Assembly (NCBI GenBank): GCA_026874595.1
Contig: CM049318.1
Location: 6,031,741-6,095,740 of the forward strand
Length of the DNA: 64,000 nucleotides
Direction: 5' to 3'
DNA from: Sipunculus nudus
Taxonomy: Eukaryota > Annelida > Sipuncula > Golfingiida > Sipunculidae
Position 1 is the first letter of the stretch. Each line of letters starts with the position of its first letter. The notes beneath the pieces were generated by a model. It saw nothing but the letters and a program-made list of their open reading frames with translations, was not told the origin of the DNA and did not search any database. Made by a program: the position numbers and the translations under genes. This document shows, in pieces, positions 10,520 to 21,307 of the stretch.

Positions 10520-10740
10520 GTACATATTGCAACTGGACTGATTATAAAGTGTAAATTGTTTTTAGTCTACAGATGAATAAACTTTAAAACACTTAATTTT
10601 CAGTTTATCGACTTATGCGTTAATATATTATACATAATAGTTTTTGTCTATAGACTTAATAAACTATTCAGCTTTTTCATGATCATTTATTAATTTATAT
10701 GTTATAATTGTTATATGTTATAATAATATATTTGTTTCAG

Positions 10741-11079
10741 ACGGTCAAGGTGTTCTTAATAGACTTCAGTCTTGACGATAGTAACACTTTCCTTAATTTT
10801 TATGACGGTCCCAATATTTGGTCAAACAAAATCGGGAAGTATACTGGCGCCAAAACGAAAAATGTGTACTCGAGGTCAACCGGTTCCTTTTTACTCATCG
10901 AATTGAATAGATTTGATAATTTCACAAATGATGTCTTCACTTTGGAGTGGTCGTTTGAAGTTAAATTATTCTTACCAAAACAAAAAATATTAGATAACGC
11001 ATTGTCTTTGCTTGCGGGCATTAGATATAAAATTTACCATTCAGTTTTATCACTTGCACACTGTTTTAATATCAAGTAG
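10741..11079 (+). CDS. CUB-domain gene, exon b2' (C-terminal half of CUB 4), possibly terminal
   Basis: Follows acceptor TTTGTTTCAG in phase 0. It reads TVKVFLIDFSLDDSNTFLNF, YDGPN, KYTGA, then SFLLIELN and FTLEWSFE, a full CUB second half up to about 10959. The frame continues through a less typical tail to a TAG at 11077-11079. A donor GAA/GTTAAA directly after the CUB exists but would give phase 0, unlike the other introns, so the exon may be the last one or may splice on unseen. No transmembrane segment or further domain is visible downstream within the window. Confidence 0.7.
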   Translation, partial: TVKVFLIDFSLDDSNTFLNFYDGPNIWSNKIGKYTGAKTKNVYSRSTGSFLLIELNRFDNFTNDVFTLEWSFEVKLFLPKQKILDNALSLLAGIRYKIYHSVLSLAHCFNIK

Positions 11080-11546
11080 TTGTTATTTTGGAAAAAAACA
11101 TGTACTCTACGTCAATGAAAGTGAAATATGTTATGAACACCATGTATACGGGATCTGAATGTTCTCTCTTTATCTGTGTCCTTTTATTGATTTTTATCTC
11201 TGTTATATGTCAGTATTTCACATTATATACACCCTGATCTTTCTCATATGGTCTTATGTAGTATACTATGTTTGATTTGTATGTGATTTTGCTTGCATGT
11301 TTTTCATATCAACCTGAATGTTATTATCAGAGAAAATACTATTGCATCGGAACGATTGTTAGTCTTTACAAAACCATAACGGAATATTCTATGTCACTAT
11401 GTTCCGAAGGTTTCAGTAGTCATAGTAAAATGCAACTTGCAGCCCTTATGCTATGATAGCTTTCCATTCTCATTTGCGAATACAAATGAAATAAAATTAC
11501 ACATACCCAGAAAAATGGGGAAGGAATACAGGGATACGTTTAATTC
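11080..11546. other. No recognised feature
   Basis: AT-rich sequence after the last CUB exon. An AATAAA lies near 11490 but I cannot tie it to the gene. No further CUB half-exon was found. Confidence 0.4.
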
Positions 11547-11626
11547 ACTCCGAGGAGGTATCGAACCCCTAACCTTCAAGTATCTTATCGGCTGCTTCCT
11601 CTCGGAACTGCCGTCCTGCTCCGAGT
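11547..11626 (-). repeat. Degenerate tRNA-like sequence (SINE head or tRNA relic)
   Basis: On the minus strand the ends ACTCGGA and TCGGAGT pair over 6 of 7 positions, and a T-arm-like AGGGG-TTCGATA-CCTCC supplies a B-box-like motif. The D and anticodon arms cannot be folded convincingly, so this is not a functional tRNA. The roughly 130 bp on the other side are an imperfect tandem duplication. Confidence 0.35.
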
Positions 11627-11630
11627 AACG

Positions 11631-11757
11631 AAACCAGCAAATTGCGTTGCTTGGTGTGTCAAGAGAGCCGGACCTACTTCATGTGTCCAGACTGTATTGG
11701 AACCAGCAAAAGGAGTCACTTGATGTGACGTAAGAGCCGAACCTGCTTTATATTCAT
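11631..11757. repeat. Imperfect tandem duplication (~68 bp x2)
   Basis: Two copies run from AACCAGCAAA to CTNCTTNAT: 11631-11690 and 11700-11757, sharing GAGCCGRACCTRCTT. It adjoins the tRNA-like sequence and may be part of the same mobile unit. Confidence 0.55.
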
Positions 11758-12435
11758 ATATATTTGTGCGTGTTTTACAAGTGTCTTTGTGTTATTATTC
11801 ATTTAATTATTTTTGCCAATCTTTATTTACTGATATTTAATTGAGTTCTAGAAAATGCAACTTTTCATCATATAATTACTATATATCTAAAAAGTGCATC
11901 ATAATGTATACTAGGAATATTTTTTTTCTGGAATCACATTTTTACAATTACACCATTTAAGGATTACGAACAATCACTATAACTTATTTAATTATAAACT
12001 TACTCATTGTGAGTAATTAATTCGTTTAATTTTTTTAGTGGGCCAAAACACTCCGATTGTCTTTTGACGGTATAGAGCTTTGTTGCAATTACGGTAGTGA
12101 GAAAGTAAAGGTGTGTACACGAGTCTATCAAACATGCGGGGAAAGAAATTCAACCAGAATCTAGTGGGAATTTTGATGTCCGGATAAACCAAAGACGCCC
12201 GGTAGGCTGGTTTCTAAAGAGCTAAGTAGTTGCAGTCCAAGTGTTCAAGCTCAAGTTTGCTTAAGCATTCAGCGCTACCATTGACTTCTAGAGGGTAAAC
12301 CTAGTTTCTATAGTTTAAAGCTAGTTTTAATTCATATACACGAGAGGACTTATTTTAAGTTGGTTTGAAGCTTAACTGGAACCGCTGAATAAAGTTGAAT
12401 TTTTATTTTTAATTCTGCTGATTATAACTCATCTT
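11758..12435. other. No recognised feature
   Basis: AT-rich sequence. A 62-codon minus-strand frame at 12004-12192 has no domain I recognise and no supporting context. Confidence 0.4.
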
Positions 12436-12770
12436 AGATATATCGATGATCCGTTGTAGGTCGTTCGTATGTCCGAGGCTGGTGCGGTTTCAAACCGTCA
12501 GACCTACGAATCCAAAATTCACCATATTGTTAAGTATCCCTATAGACGTTTTCTTACCAAAAACACAAGCCCTTTTCCATATAAAAACTATTGTTACTCT
12601 ATAAGACTACCTGATATAATCTCAGCGCTATCGTTGATCCGTTGTCGGTCATCCGTCTACCCCAGGCTGGTACGGTTTGGAATCAGAAGTCAACATAGTT
12701 GGGTTTCCCTAGAGTTCTCTAACCAGGAAAGAACAAAACCTTTTACCGCATCAAACCTCAATTTTCCATA
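12436..12770 (+). repeat. Two-copy repeat with GATCCGTTGT motif
   Basis: Two diverged copies about 190 bp apart share TTGATCCGTTGT, GGCTGGTNCGGTTT and ACCNNNNAAAACAAAACC-like blocks, starting near 12445 and 12633. It resembles the unit type of the CCGTCC-headed elements (GTTTGACCTACGAATC), so it is probably a small tandem-core fragment. Confidence 0.45.
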
Positions 12771-14119
12771 TTAAAACTTATGTAAAAACATAGGACCAAT
12801 ATCATAACTATAAGTGTTCATATTTGGCAAAAAGTTTCCTCTAAGTATTTTCTACATATCTACCAAACATTTGGTCAATATTATGAAGATAGTAACTGTT
12901 AGGGGCGGAAAATTAGGTACCCTATCAAAACAGCAAAAAATGTCATGCGGTTGAGGTAACCTTTTCCCAATTTTTGTTGTGACCATATGTCCCTTTAATG
13001 TTTAAGTGCATATAGGAAGTGTTACAAAATTATAATCTTGTTGAGATTCCGAACTTTATAGAGTCAGTAGATGTATGTATTATGTTAATGGTTTGACCAT
13101 GTCATGTTAGGCAGGTCAAACAAGCCTTTCAACAGACCTATGCACAGAGGCAGGTAAAGCTCTTCTGTGTTATGCATGTGTAATCGTTGTAGGAGCTCAT
13201 GCCACATCATATGTGTTTGAACCGAAGAGAAAGCAAACTATATAAGCAGTACGACTCATTAATAATAGATTATCGGCCTTTTTATTCATGAATTTATGCC
13301 GTAATTGTTGATTTTTCGAGGTCATATTGATGATAACACGCATCACTGAAGCTGCAAACGCCAGGTTTGTATTTTTATATTTTTTTGGTTTTAATTCCCC
13401 GTTTAATTCATCTCTACGTGTGGTTGATGCTGTGGAACAGTTGATCCATTGAAACAGATTTATACTATGTTCATCTGCATATTTCATGGAGTAGTTTATA
13501 AAAATGTTTCTTTAGATAACATTTAACCTACGAAAGACCTGCTCGTTATTTACAGCCAGTGTTGTTGCTTGTGTGCCTTCTTTTTTATACATCACAGTTT
13601 TCTTTTTCTAAACATATGGTTTAGGTGGAAGTATAAACACTCTACATTTCATTTTGTATACATGTATCTATAACAGCTTTTAAATTATTTCTTTCTGTTT
13701 TCAGTGGTAAAAGCAACTCGTTGAATACTTTGTTTCTGTTACAAGCGCTTCTGTCAACTCTTTGGTATTATTTTCACTGTGGCCTGAAAGTTCCTTCAAA
13801 TCGTATTTTAATGCCTGAAAGTTGGAATACTAAATTGAAGTACTAAGTAATGTGTATCTAAATTCCTTCCTGTCATTATCCCAATTATCACTTTGGGCAT
13901 CGATAGGGTGCGCAGTGGATATACCAATAAACATTGTCTACATGGAAAAAAACTAGACTTTTTTAATTAGCGTATTTCCTTGATAGGACGCCTGGGCGTT
14001 TGGACCAGGGGGTCAAATTGGTATATATATTTGAGGCCGATATTTATTAAAAAAGTACATCAGGCTTATCCGAAATAACTTAAAAAAAGAACACGTTGAA
14101 ACAATAAACCCGCCGGTCA
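12771..14119. other. No recognised feature
   Basis: AT-rich, unique-looking sequence. The 96-codon minus-strand frame at 13197-13487 has no recognisable domain. No repeat partner was seen in the window. Confidence 0.4.
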
Positions 14120-14790
14120 CTACTTATAGCGGACACAATTGAACAAATCGATGGTACACGGATTGTGTTTACGAAATTTCCTTAGATGCCATAGGTATAT
14201 AGGACACGTGCAGAAACGACAATTCATATCCAATCCACACCATAATACTGATTTACGGGGAAACACAGCGAGAGATTGCAGTTGTTCACAGGAATCTGTC
14301 CGCGCGGGCCTGTAGAAACCAGGAACCAGTGTTTGATGTGGCTTTTCCATTTATTTTAAAGCGCGTGCAGTAGGTAACATTGTTTTCCTCTGTACACGGG
14401 GAGGCTCTTCCATTAACTGTGCACCACGTTCAATGGGAATATTGGTTCCACCTAAATACGGGAGGTTGGTAGTTATAACGGCAGAGCGTATTTCATTTTC
14501 ATTAACTTTTCCTTCCGTCTTAAAACTGATTCAGCTTGACACAGCGTGTTCAAGAATTTCCGACCTGGTATACGCTGGACACAGGGTGGCTCTTCCATTA
14601 ACTGTGCACCGCTTACAATTGGCATTATTGGTTCCATCGAAATACGGGGGGTTGGTATGCATAATGGCACGACATATTTCGTTTTCATGACTCTTTCCTT
14701 CCAATTTTTAACTGATTCAGCTTGACACAGCGCATTCATGCGTTTCCGTCCTGGTACATATTGGTATGTGACATATACTGCCACAAAACT
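14120..14790 (-). pseudogene. Decayed Cys-rich tandem repeat (possibly VWC-like)
   Basis: Two DNA units of about 205 bp on the minus strand (14784-14580 and 14579-14370) share GAGCCACCC, CTGTGTCAAGCTGAATCAG and CAGTTAATGGAAGAGCC; a more divergent third occupies 14350-14120. In the best frame they read YVPGRKRMNALCQAE, then YFDGTNNANCKRCTVNGRA and a further Cys; the third unit carries NCRFCTCP. The spacing NCxxCTxxG resembles von Willebrand type C modules. Frames switch within units and a Cys codon has become a stop, so the sequence is not translatable. No splice sites bounding intact exons were found. The family assignment is tentative. Confidence 0.4.
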
Positions 14791-15160
14791 TTTAATATTA
14801 TCTTAGAAGTGTGGTTGTGTTGACATTGGGCAAGCACTAAAAGCGCATAAAGAATGAAAGCAAGGAGCGTAATGTGACTTAACATGAGCTATAAATATGA
14901 GCAATATTTGGCGTCTTCGTGCTACACAAGATATATGTGCCAAAACGTATTTGAACAGTTCTGTTCAATCATCCGTGGGGTAGACTTTCACCGTACCCAG
15001 TTGTACCGCTTGTGTCAAACGGTACTATTTTTACCTAGTTTGAACGCAGTGATAGTGTTAGCCTTCTCAATGCTGAAGTATTTATGTAATGTTTATTAGG
15101 ATCGGTGATCAGACTTAATCCTAATGGATGGGGAATATTTGGTGTCTCTTATGGAAACAG
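14791..15160. other. No recognised feature
   Basis: Short spacer with a 71-codon open frame of no recognisable character, ending at foldback element 2. Confidence 0.4.
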
Positions 15161-15189
15161 GCATGCATACGGTGGCTGATTTAGGACAC

Positions 15190-15316
15190 ACTCGAGATCT
15201 CGACATAACATCTCCAGCTCTCGACGTAACATCTCGAGATCTCGACATAAATTTTCACCAAAAAAAAAATATATTTTGCTGCAGAAACAAAAAATTATCT
15301 CGAGATCTCAAAGACC
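15190..15316 (+). repeat. Palindromic satellite, left arm of foldback element 2
   Basis: Four to five units built on CTCGAGATCTCGAC and ACATAACATCT, interrupted by the poly-A/GCTGCAGAAA spacer. XhoI- and BglII-like palindromes are nested in each unit. Confidence 0.85.
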
Positions 15317-16378
15317 ATGTATACTGTGTTTAACTGAAAGGCAGTAAAATATAATTAATTTAAAATCAATCAAGTTTATATTTGCCCTAAGATAAGGCGA
15401 GGTGAAGAAAAGTTAAATATAAAATTCAATATTTAATTATTCATTTCCGTAAGGAAGATGTCAAAGCCTAAAGAAACTGAAACATTCAACCTGAACGGCG
15501 GATTCGAAGCCATGGCTCAGAAATCACTCAAATAGAAATGTTTAGGTTGCATGCATTGTGGGTACTTTATTATTTAAAAAATACAAACAAATATGAGCTT
15601 GGTATGGGAACACGCTTTTTGCACATTTTTTCCTAAAGCATTAGTCTTGATCCACAATAGCTATATCTATAGCTCAGATTACCTTCTTTAGTCAACCTTT
15701 CTTCATAAATGATTAATATTTATAAATAAACGGTTTTATTATTTCGATCATCTCTCATCATGATTTTCCTTCAGCTAAATGCTCTGCTTTGGCCTTAAAG
15801 TCACTATTCAATGCCTTATTTATAGAATTGTTGTCATACATGCATATACATATGAAAGAAAGGTAATCCTTGCTGGGAAAGGTTCTTATAACACCACTTT
15901 GACGTATAAACATTTTATCTACAGGCTACTTGTACATGAGGTACTTGAGCCAGTGTTAACATACAGATAAAAACATGTAACCGAATTATTAAAAAATCCC
16001 TAGTTGATGTTCGTTAGAGCATGGGAAGCAATACAATATTTGTCATTTACAGAACTCTGTACTCTCTGAATTGAAGCTAGATGTTTCTGCCGGAAGTCTT
16101 TCTATTACGATCGGTGGCAATTTTTGCACCCCCCCCCCCCCACACCAACCCCACCCGACCCATGTTATAAACACGTAGATATAAACAAAAATGCACCACC
16201 TTTGACCCCTTTGGTTTGGCTTATTTTTATGAAAGGTTCAATATATTATGTTTATTAGACACGTAAGATATATAAGGCGGTCCCTTTAACTTTGTTATGC
16301 TTTACTTCAATTAAGCATCAAATTGTTCGTGCAACGCCCAAGTGAACTTATTTATTATTTTTTTTTATTGAAATTTTT

Positions 16379-16568
16379 TCTCGAGATCTCGAGATAATAT
16401 CTCGAGATCTGGACTTAACATCTCGAGATCTGGACTTAATATCTCGAGGTCTCGAGATAAATATTTTTTTTTTCTGCAGCTAAATTTTTTTGGGTGAAAT
16501 TTTATGTCGAGATCTTGAGATGTTAAGTTGAGATCTCGAGATAACATCTTGAGATCTCAAGATAATTT
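16379..16568 (-). repeat. Palindromic satellite, right arm of foldback element 2
   Basis: Eight or so units of ATCTCGAGATCTCGAGAT type, several with single substitutions, split by the same CTGCAG-containing spacer as the left arm in inverted orientation. Confidence 0.85.
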
Positions 16569-16601
16569 TTTTTCTGTGTCCTAAATCAGCCACAGCATGC
16601 A

Positions 16602-17680
16602 AATATGAAAAAAATGAGAGAAAAATATTATAGAGGAGTTAAACAAATTATCAACATAAACACAAACCGAAATTCATACAACAGTCTCTGGTCAATGTGC
16701 CGGTAAATGCATCAATTATAATGACGGGAAAAGACATCTGGTGGCAAACATGGAAATTACTCTGACACCTGGCCTCTGAACAAAACCGGCGTCTATTTTA
16801 AGGCCGGCGTTTTTTTTCTGAGACATTGTTTTACCCCGGCGACAAAATAAGGCAGGCGACTATTTAAAGTTCTGCTTTTGATCAAGGAAATACGGCAGTT
16901 AAGTTTATATTATGCAATCTGTACTTGCCCAAAAGCATTAGTATTTGAAGGTAACTTAATGAGACCAAAACCATGCCTCTTTCATTTTGGGCACAAGCTG
17001 ATCTCTTCCAAAATCAGATGTTTTATCCCTTGTAATTCTTAAACCACAATGGGAAGGAGCGGGATACAACTCTTTCTTTCTGCAGGACAAAGATCTAAAA
17101 ATTGTTAAATGGGCTCATTTTACCGGTAACTCCATACACTGGATTATTACCTATGCTCGCGTATAATATGGTATCTTAGCTAGCTATAAGTAGTGGGAAA
17201 GTCTCCATGTTCGGGGAAGTCTCCACCTTGTGTCTTAGGGTCCAAAGCTCTATATAGTTTACAGAGCACAATTGTACAAAGAGACAGAATGTGGGCTAGA
17301 AAGAAAAGTTGTTTGTATTACCAGATACATGCTTGCATTAGAAAATAACTGACGAAATTTGCAATCTTACTTTCAAGCTATTTAGGCAAGAAACCAGTCA
17401 AGAAAATTTAAGACACATATCTTTTAGACTGAGTGCGCAATTTTTAAAATGTAGTCGGAAGTTTTGAGTCCATATTTATTCCAAAGAGGATAATGTTGCT
17501 GAAATACTAGTATAAACATGAAATAACTGGTATAACCATTTATTTCCTTGAATCAGTAAAATATTTGTCAATAAACATTATTCCCACATAGCCAAAATAC
17601 ATATTTGTGTAATAATTTAAATATTTCCGCTTCATTAAAAGTATATTTTTGTGGTTATGCCGTTTTTAATAATATAGCTG
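16602..17680. other. No recognised feature
   Basis: Mixed sequence with no domain or repeat partner I could identify. Confidence 0.4.
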
Positions 17681-17689
17681 TGATGTTGG

Positions 17690-18670
17690 GTTTGTGGATC
17701 TTATTCGCGCATGTATCTCACCTGCCAATAGGGGAAGAAACTTTTTGATTTTTGGAGTTACAAGGTCACAAATTTGTTTATGGATGATTACTTCAAATCG
17801 GACTGATATATCGGTCTCAAACATGACTTGTTTTTGCGGTCTTGAGATCAAAGTTGAGGGCCATAGGAGCCACATTTATAAAAGGAAAAACTTCATAAAA
17901 TAGATTGGGGATTTAGTAAGGGGGGGGGGTATAGGATCAGAAGTCAAGGTCACAGGGGCAATCAGTTTACAATTTAGTTTATTGATGAATACTTTAGTCT
18001 GGGTTGACAGATTGGCTTCAAACTTGATTTATTAATGGCGCAACACTAAAGGAAGAATACTTTTGATTTCGGAGTTGCAAGGTCACACGGGAAGTCACGG
18101 GACCCATATTTTTAAATGCTATCGATGAAATGTAAACAAAACTTTTCATTCCAAACCTTCCATCTTTCATATATGGCCAACCTGCCCAAAGTGGAAGACA
18201 TCTGGTCACTGGACCTTCTTTCTTAACAAAGCTAGAGGACACATTTAAAGTAAAACTTCTGCCAAAACCTTCCATTCTTTAACACATAGCTCACCCACCA
18301 GTGGGGGAAGAACGCTGTAGATGTTGAGGTCAGAAAATCAAAGTTCAAGGTCAATGAGGCCACTTCTCTAAATAGATTCTAGATAAAAAAATTAAGCCAA
18401 AGTTTTCATCCCATCCCTCCATCTTTTACATATGGCTTCCCTGCAAATAGGAAAAGAATACTTTTAAGTTTGAGGCTGCAAGGTAGAAGATCAAGTTCAT
18501 GCAACCCTGTTTTTCAAAAATGAAAAATGTCTCTGTATTATAAGCAAACTTTTCATCTCAGATAATTCATCTTTCACTTATGAATCACATAACAATAGGG
18601 GAAGAACCATATTGCAATCGACAGCACAGGGTCAAAGGTCAAGGTCACACGACCACCGTACTGATTGTAG
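17690..18670 (+). repeat. Diverged tandem repeat, ~130-150 bp units
   Basis: Six or so units near 17700, 18030, 18170, 18285, 18425 and 18570 share CATCTTTCACATATGGC-like, CCTGCCAATAGGGGAAGAA-like and AAGGTCACA-like blocks. It looks like the tandem core of a non-autonomous element whose ends I cannot fix. Open frames inside are by-products. Confidence 0.6.
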
Positions 18671-18879
18671 TTTACTACATCAAATATAATTATGCCCCTG
18701 GTGCTTGGGATGCTTCACTACTTTATCTTTATACATCACTATCACTGATTCAGCTAAATAATAATGTTTAGGTAACAAGCTAGATAACTGATATAAAAAC
18801 ATATGAAGTTTCAGGGCACTAGATGAGAAAATGACATCTTGCTGTAATTAAACAGTCTAAAACTATGAAGGAAAATATG

Positions 18880-19555
18880 TGATAATAGTAAAAATGCAGG
18901 TTGTGCCGTCAGTTTTCCGTACAAGAAAAACTGTTAGAGATCTTAAGGAAACCCGCTATTTAGAATAATAAAGCACGCCTGACTGGGATATCTGTCCACT
19001 TGCATGTATTTTACTTTATTTACGGTGTTCCATATAATGCTGTATATGTCGAAAAATATTAGTCACAGTGACCTAATTTCAGATATATTTTTATTACATC
19101 TTAGACTGCTAATGGTTATGATCCTATCCCCTACGATTACGATTTGTGCCACCTTAACTCACAACTGAAAGTGACAAGGGTATACACGGCACAAGATATA
19201 AAAAAGATTAAAGGTGGCGCCACAAATATTTTTTACGACAAAAATTTATCAAAGATCTTCAAGCAACCTGATTTTCAGAACAATTCTTTAAGCCTATCTT
19301 GAGATATCAGACCATTTGTATGTTTTTTACTTTATTTCTGAGATGCCTTATAACGCCCAATAACTTTGAGAATATTAGTCGGACTGACAACATTCCAGGT
19401 CTGCAGGGAGATCTTTCTTAACCCTTGAAAATGCACTGTTTAATGATTTTACGGTTTGGATGTGTGCCCCGCTAACGGACGGACAGACGGCAAAAAGGAA
19501 GGGCGACGGACAAAGGTTGATCGCTTTCAAAATATAGGGCTGTTCATACCATATC
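18880..19555 (-). mobile_element. CCGTCC-headed repeat element (family E), minus orientation
   Basis: Two roughly 300-bp units (about 18900-19130 and 19210-19440) share AAGATCTTNAAG, TTTTACTTTATTT and AATATTAGTC blocks. They are followed by GACGGACAAAGG, the reverse complement of the CTTTGTCCGTC head seen in family A. The head is therefore at 19510 and the element reads toward lower coordinates. The palindrome GGTGGCGCCAC also occurs at 19213. Confidence 0.5.
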
Positions 19556-19868
19556 TAGGTTAAGTCTGTGTCAAGAAACAATACGGATTAAGGTTTGTTT
19601 TACAGGGTACTTGAGAGATTGATTCTAGCCTTCTTGGTTCCAGGGAAAACAGTAATAAATTTTATTAAATAACATCGCTCGAACCAGTAATGCTCTTGCT
19701 GTGTCGTGACCGTATGAATTGTGACTAAACTCTATACCTGACTAGTTATGATCATTATGTCTTAAATTATTGTATTCATTAGTAAAAATCCTGATTGCTT
19801 CTTGTTCCGCTGTGTAAGAATTGCCGCTTTAAGAATAATATAAATCAAAGCATACGTTAAAACACGTT
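19556..19868. other. Spacer between family E element and truncated DIRS element
   Basis: Nothing recognised. No continuation of the tyrosine recombinase could be read here in any frame. Confidence 0.4.
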
Positions 19869-20461
19869 TTATACTTTCATTTCAGATGTTGGGTTCAGGT
19901 CTTTTAGTGACAGAGGCTCTTTCAAATTTCCAATGTATTTTAGCTCTACATTAGTGTCCCAAAACACGGTGTTTTTGGGAAGTGATGGTCTTAATTGAAA
20001 AACTCCTTTAACAAATCTGATGACTAAGGGGTGAGACCCTACTGGCACCCCGTCCAGAGAGATGAATGTTGAAAGAGAGGAACGTGCTGTATTAATTGCG
20101 CTATAACTAAGACCCTGTTCAAATAACTCTGCCAAAAATGACAACACATTGCTCAAAAATGGTGCATGTGAATTTTCACCTGTTTTGTAACAAAACTGTA
20201 CCCATTTCCTAATAAAGGTGTCATATTGCTTTTTTGTTCCTTGTCTCCATGATTGCATGATGACATTTGCAGCTTTATTCGGAATTCCTCAGTCTTGTAA
20301 GGATTGCCAGACAGGCGCCAAGCTGCCAGTTTCATGTGGCTCAGTGTGTGTACTGCTTTTTGTCGTAGGGTAGCACAATTGCTTGTTTGGTGGGTGGTAG
20401 AAGCCTGGGGCAATCTATCAGTAATCTGGTCAGCTGCGCGAACCATGGTTGCGTCGTCCAT
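19869..20461 (-). pseudogene. DIRS tyrosine recombinase, N-terminal domain only
   Basis: The segment begins AAWRLSGNP near 20310 and, after a frameshift around 20250, reads SWRQGTKKQYDTFIRKWVQF, then LSYSAINTARSSLSTFI and GVPVGSHPLVIRFVKGVFQL. This is the helical core-binding (SAM-like) domain that precedes the catalytic domain in DIRS recombinases. The text continues LKYIGNLKEPLSLKDL and then loses similarity and stops at 19869. The conserved Arg-His-Arg-Tyr catalytic set would have followed and is absent, so this copy cannot have recombinase activity. Confidence 0.8.
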
Positions 20462-20562
20462 ATTGGTGCAATCAGTATCAGTTCTGCTTGATCCGTAATC
20501 ACCTTTTCCAGTACTCTGTCCAGCAGACTGAAGGGTGGTAAAGCATACATTATTGAATCATT

Positions 20563-21307
20563 TCATTCGAGAGAGAAAGCATCAGTTGCAATTGCATGCA
20601 TATCTGGCTTCCAAGATACATAACTGTTGCACTGTTTTTTCAATGATGATGCAAATAAATCTAATGTAGGTTTGCCCCATAGTTCAACTATTGTAGTAAT
20701 ACATGCTCGATTTATCATCCGTTCAGTATTGTCATGAAATAATCTAAACCGTCTATTATCTGTATTGTCTATACCAGGCAAATGTGCAGCACTAATCCAC
20801 AAATTTCGCTTCTCTGCCCATTCCCACATGTGATGTGCAACAGAATTTAACACTGCCATCCCCCCCCCCCCCCCATGTTGTTTACATAGGCCACAGCAGT
20901 GGTGTTATCCATTTGGATTCTGACATGAGAGTTTGTTTCATGGCTACAAAAAATTTGGAGACCTAAAAAACCTGCCTGTTGCTCCAAAAGATTTATATGT
21001 TTATCAGAAAAGTCATTACTCAAGTTATACCCTGTTTTCTGAGATTCACAAACTGCCCCCTAACCTGATTCTGAAGCATCAGTCTGGATTGCGAAAGCTG
21101 GGGCTTCCAATCTTATAGGTTTTGCTTTTAGGTTATCAATATTTGCCCACCACAGGAGGTCTTGCCTCATCCGATCAGTTATTTTTATTGATTTACCTAA
21201 ATCTCCTTTAGCTGCTCTAAGAGCCTGTGTTTTGTGGATTTCTAGTTGCCTATAATACATCTTCCCATATTTAACTCCCTCACAATATGCAACCATAACC
21301 CCCAAAA
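20563..21307 (-). pseudogene. DIRS RNase H domain and linker
   Basis: Reads (minus) GVMVAYCEGVKYGKMYYRQL, RQDLLWWANIDNLKAKPI and AFAIQTDASESG with the first catalytic Asp, then MDNTTAVAYVNNMGG and NLWISAAHLPGIDNTDN, FHDNTERM, WGKPTLDLFASSLKKQ and YVSWKPD. These blocks are typical of the DIRS RNase H and the linker toward the recombinase. A pure C run on the plus strand (20860-20874, G on the coding strand) directly follows NNMGG and shifts the frame; stops also occur near 21060 and 21001. Confidence 0.8.

Larger units (their letters stand above)
15168..16594. mobile_element. Foldback element 2 with CTCGAGATCTCGAG satellite arms
   Basis: Left end TACGGTGGCTGATTTAGGAC and right end (reverse complement) TGTGGCTGATTTAGGACAC form inverted termini. 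Inside each lies an array of CTCGAGATCTCGAC-type units, and both arms also share a spacer with CTCGACATAAA, a poly-A run and GCTGCAGAAA. The arms are about 150 bp (left) and 220 bp (right) around a 1-kb centre without coding potential. GCATGCA flanks the element on both sides (15161-15167, 16595-16601), a candidate 7-bp target duplication, though that motif contains a palindrome and could belong to the inverted repeat. No transposase is encoded, so movement would depend on another element. Confidence 0.75.

Noticed and set aside
12004-12192. A 62-codon minus frame (MVYPDIKIPT...)
   Set aside because: Open and not low-complexity, but no motif, splice context or repeat partner supports it as a gene.
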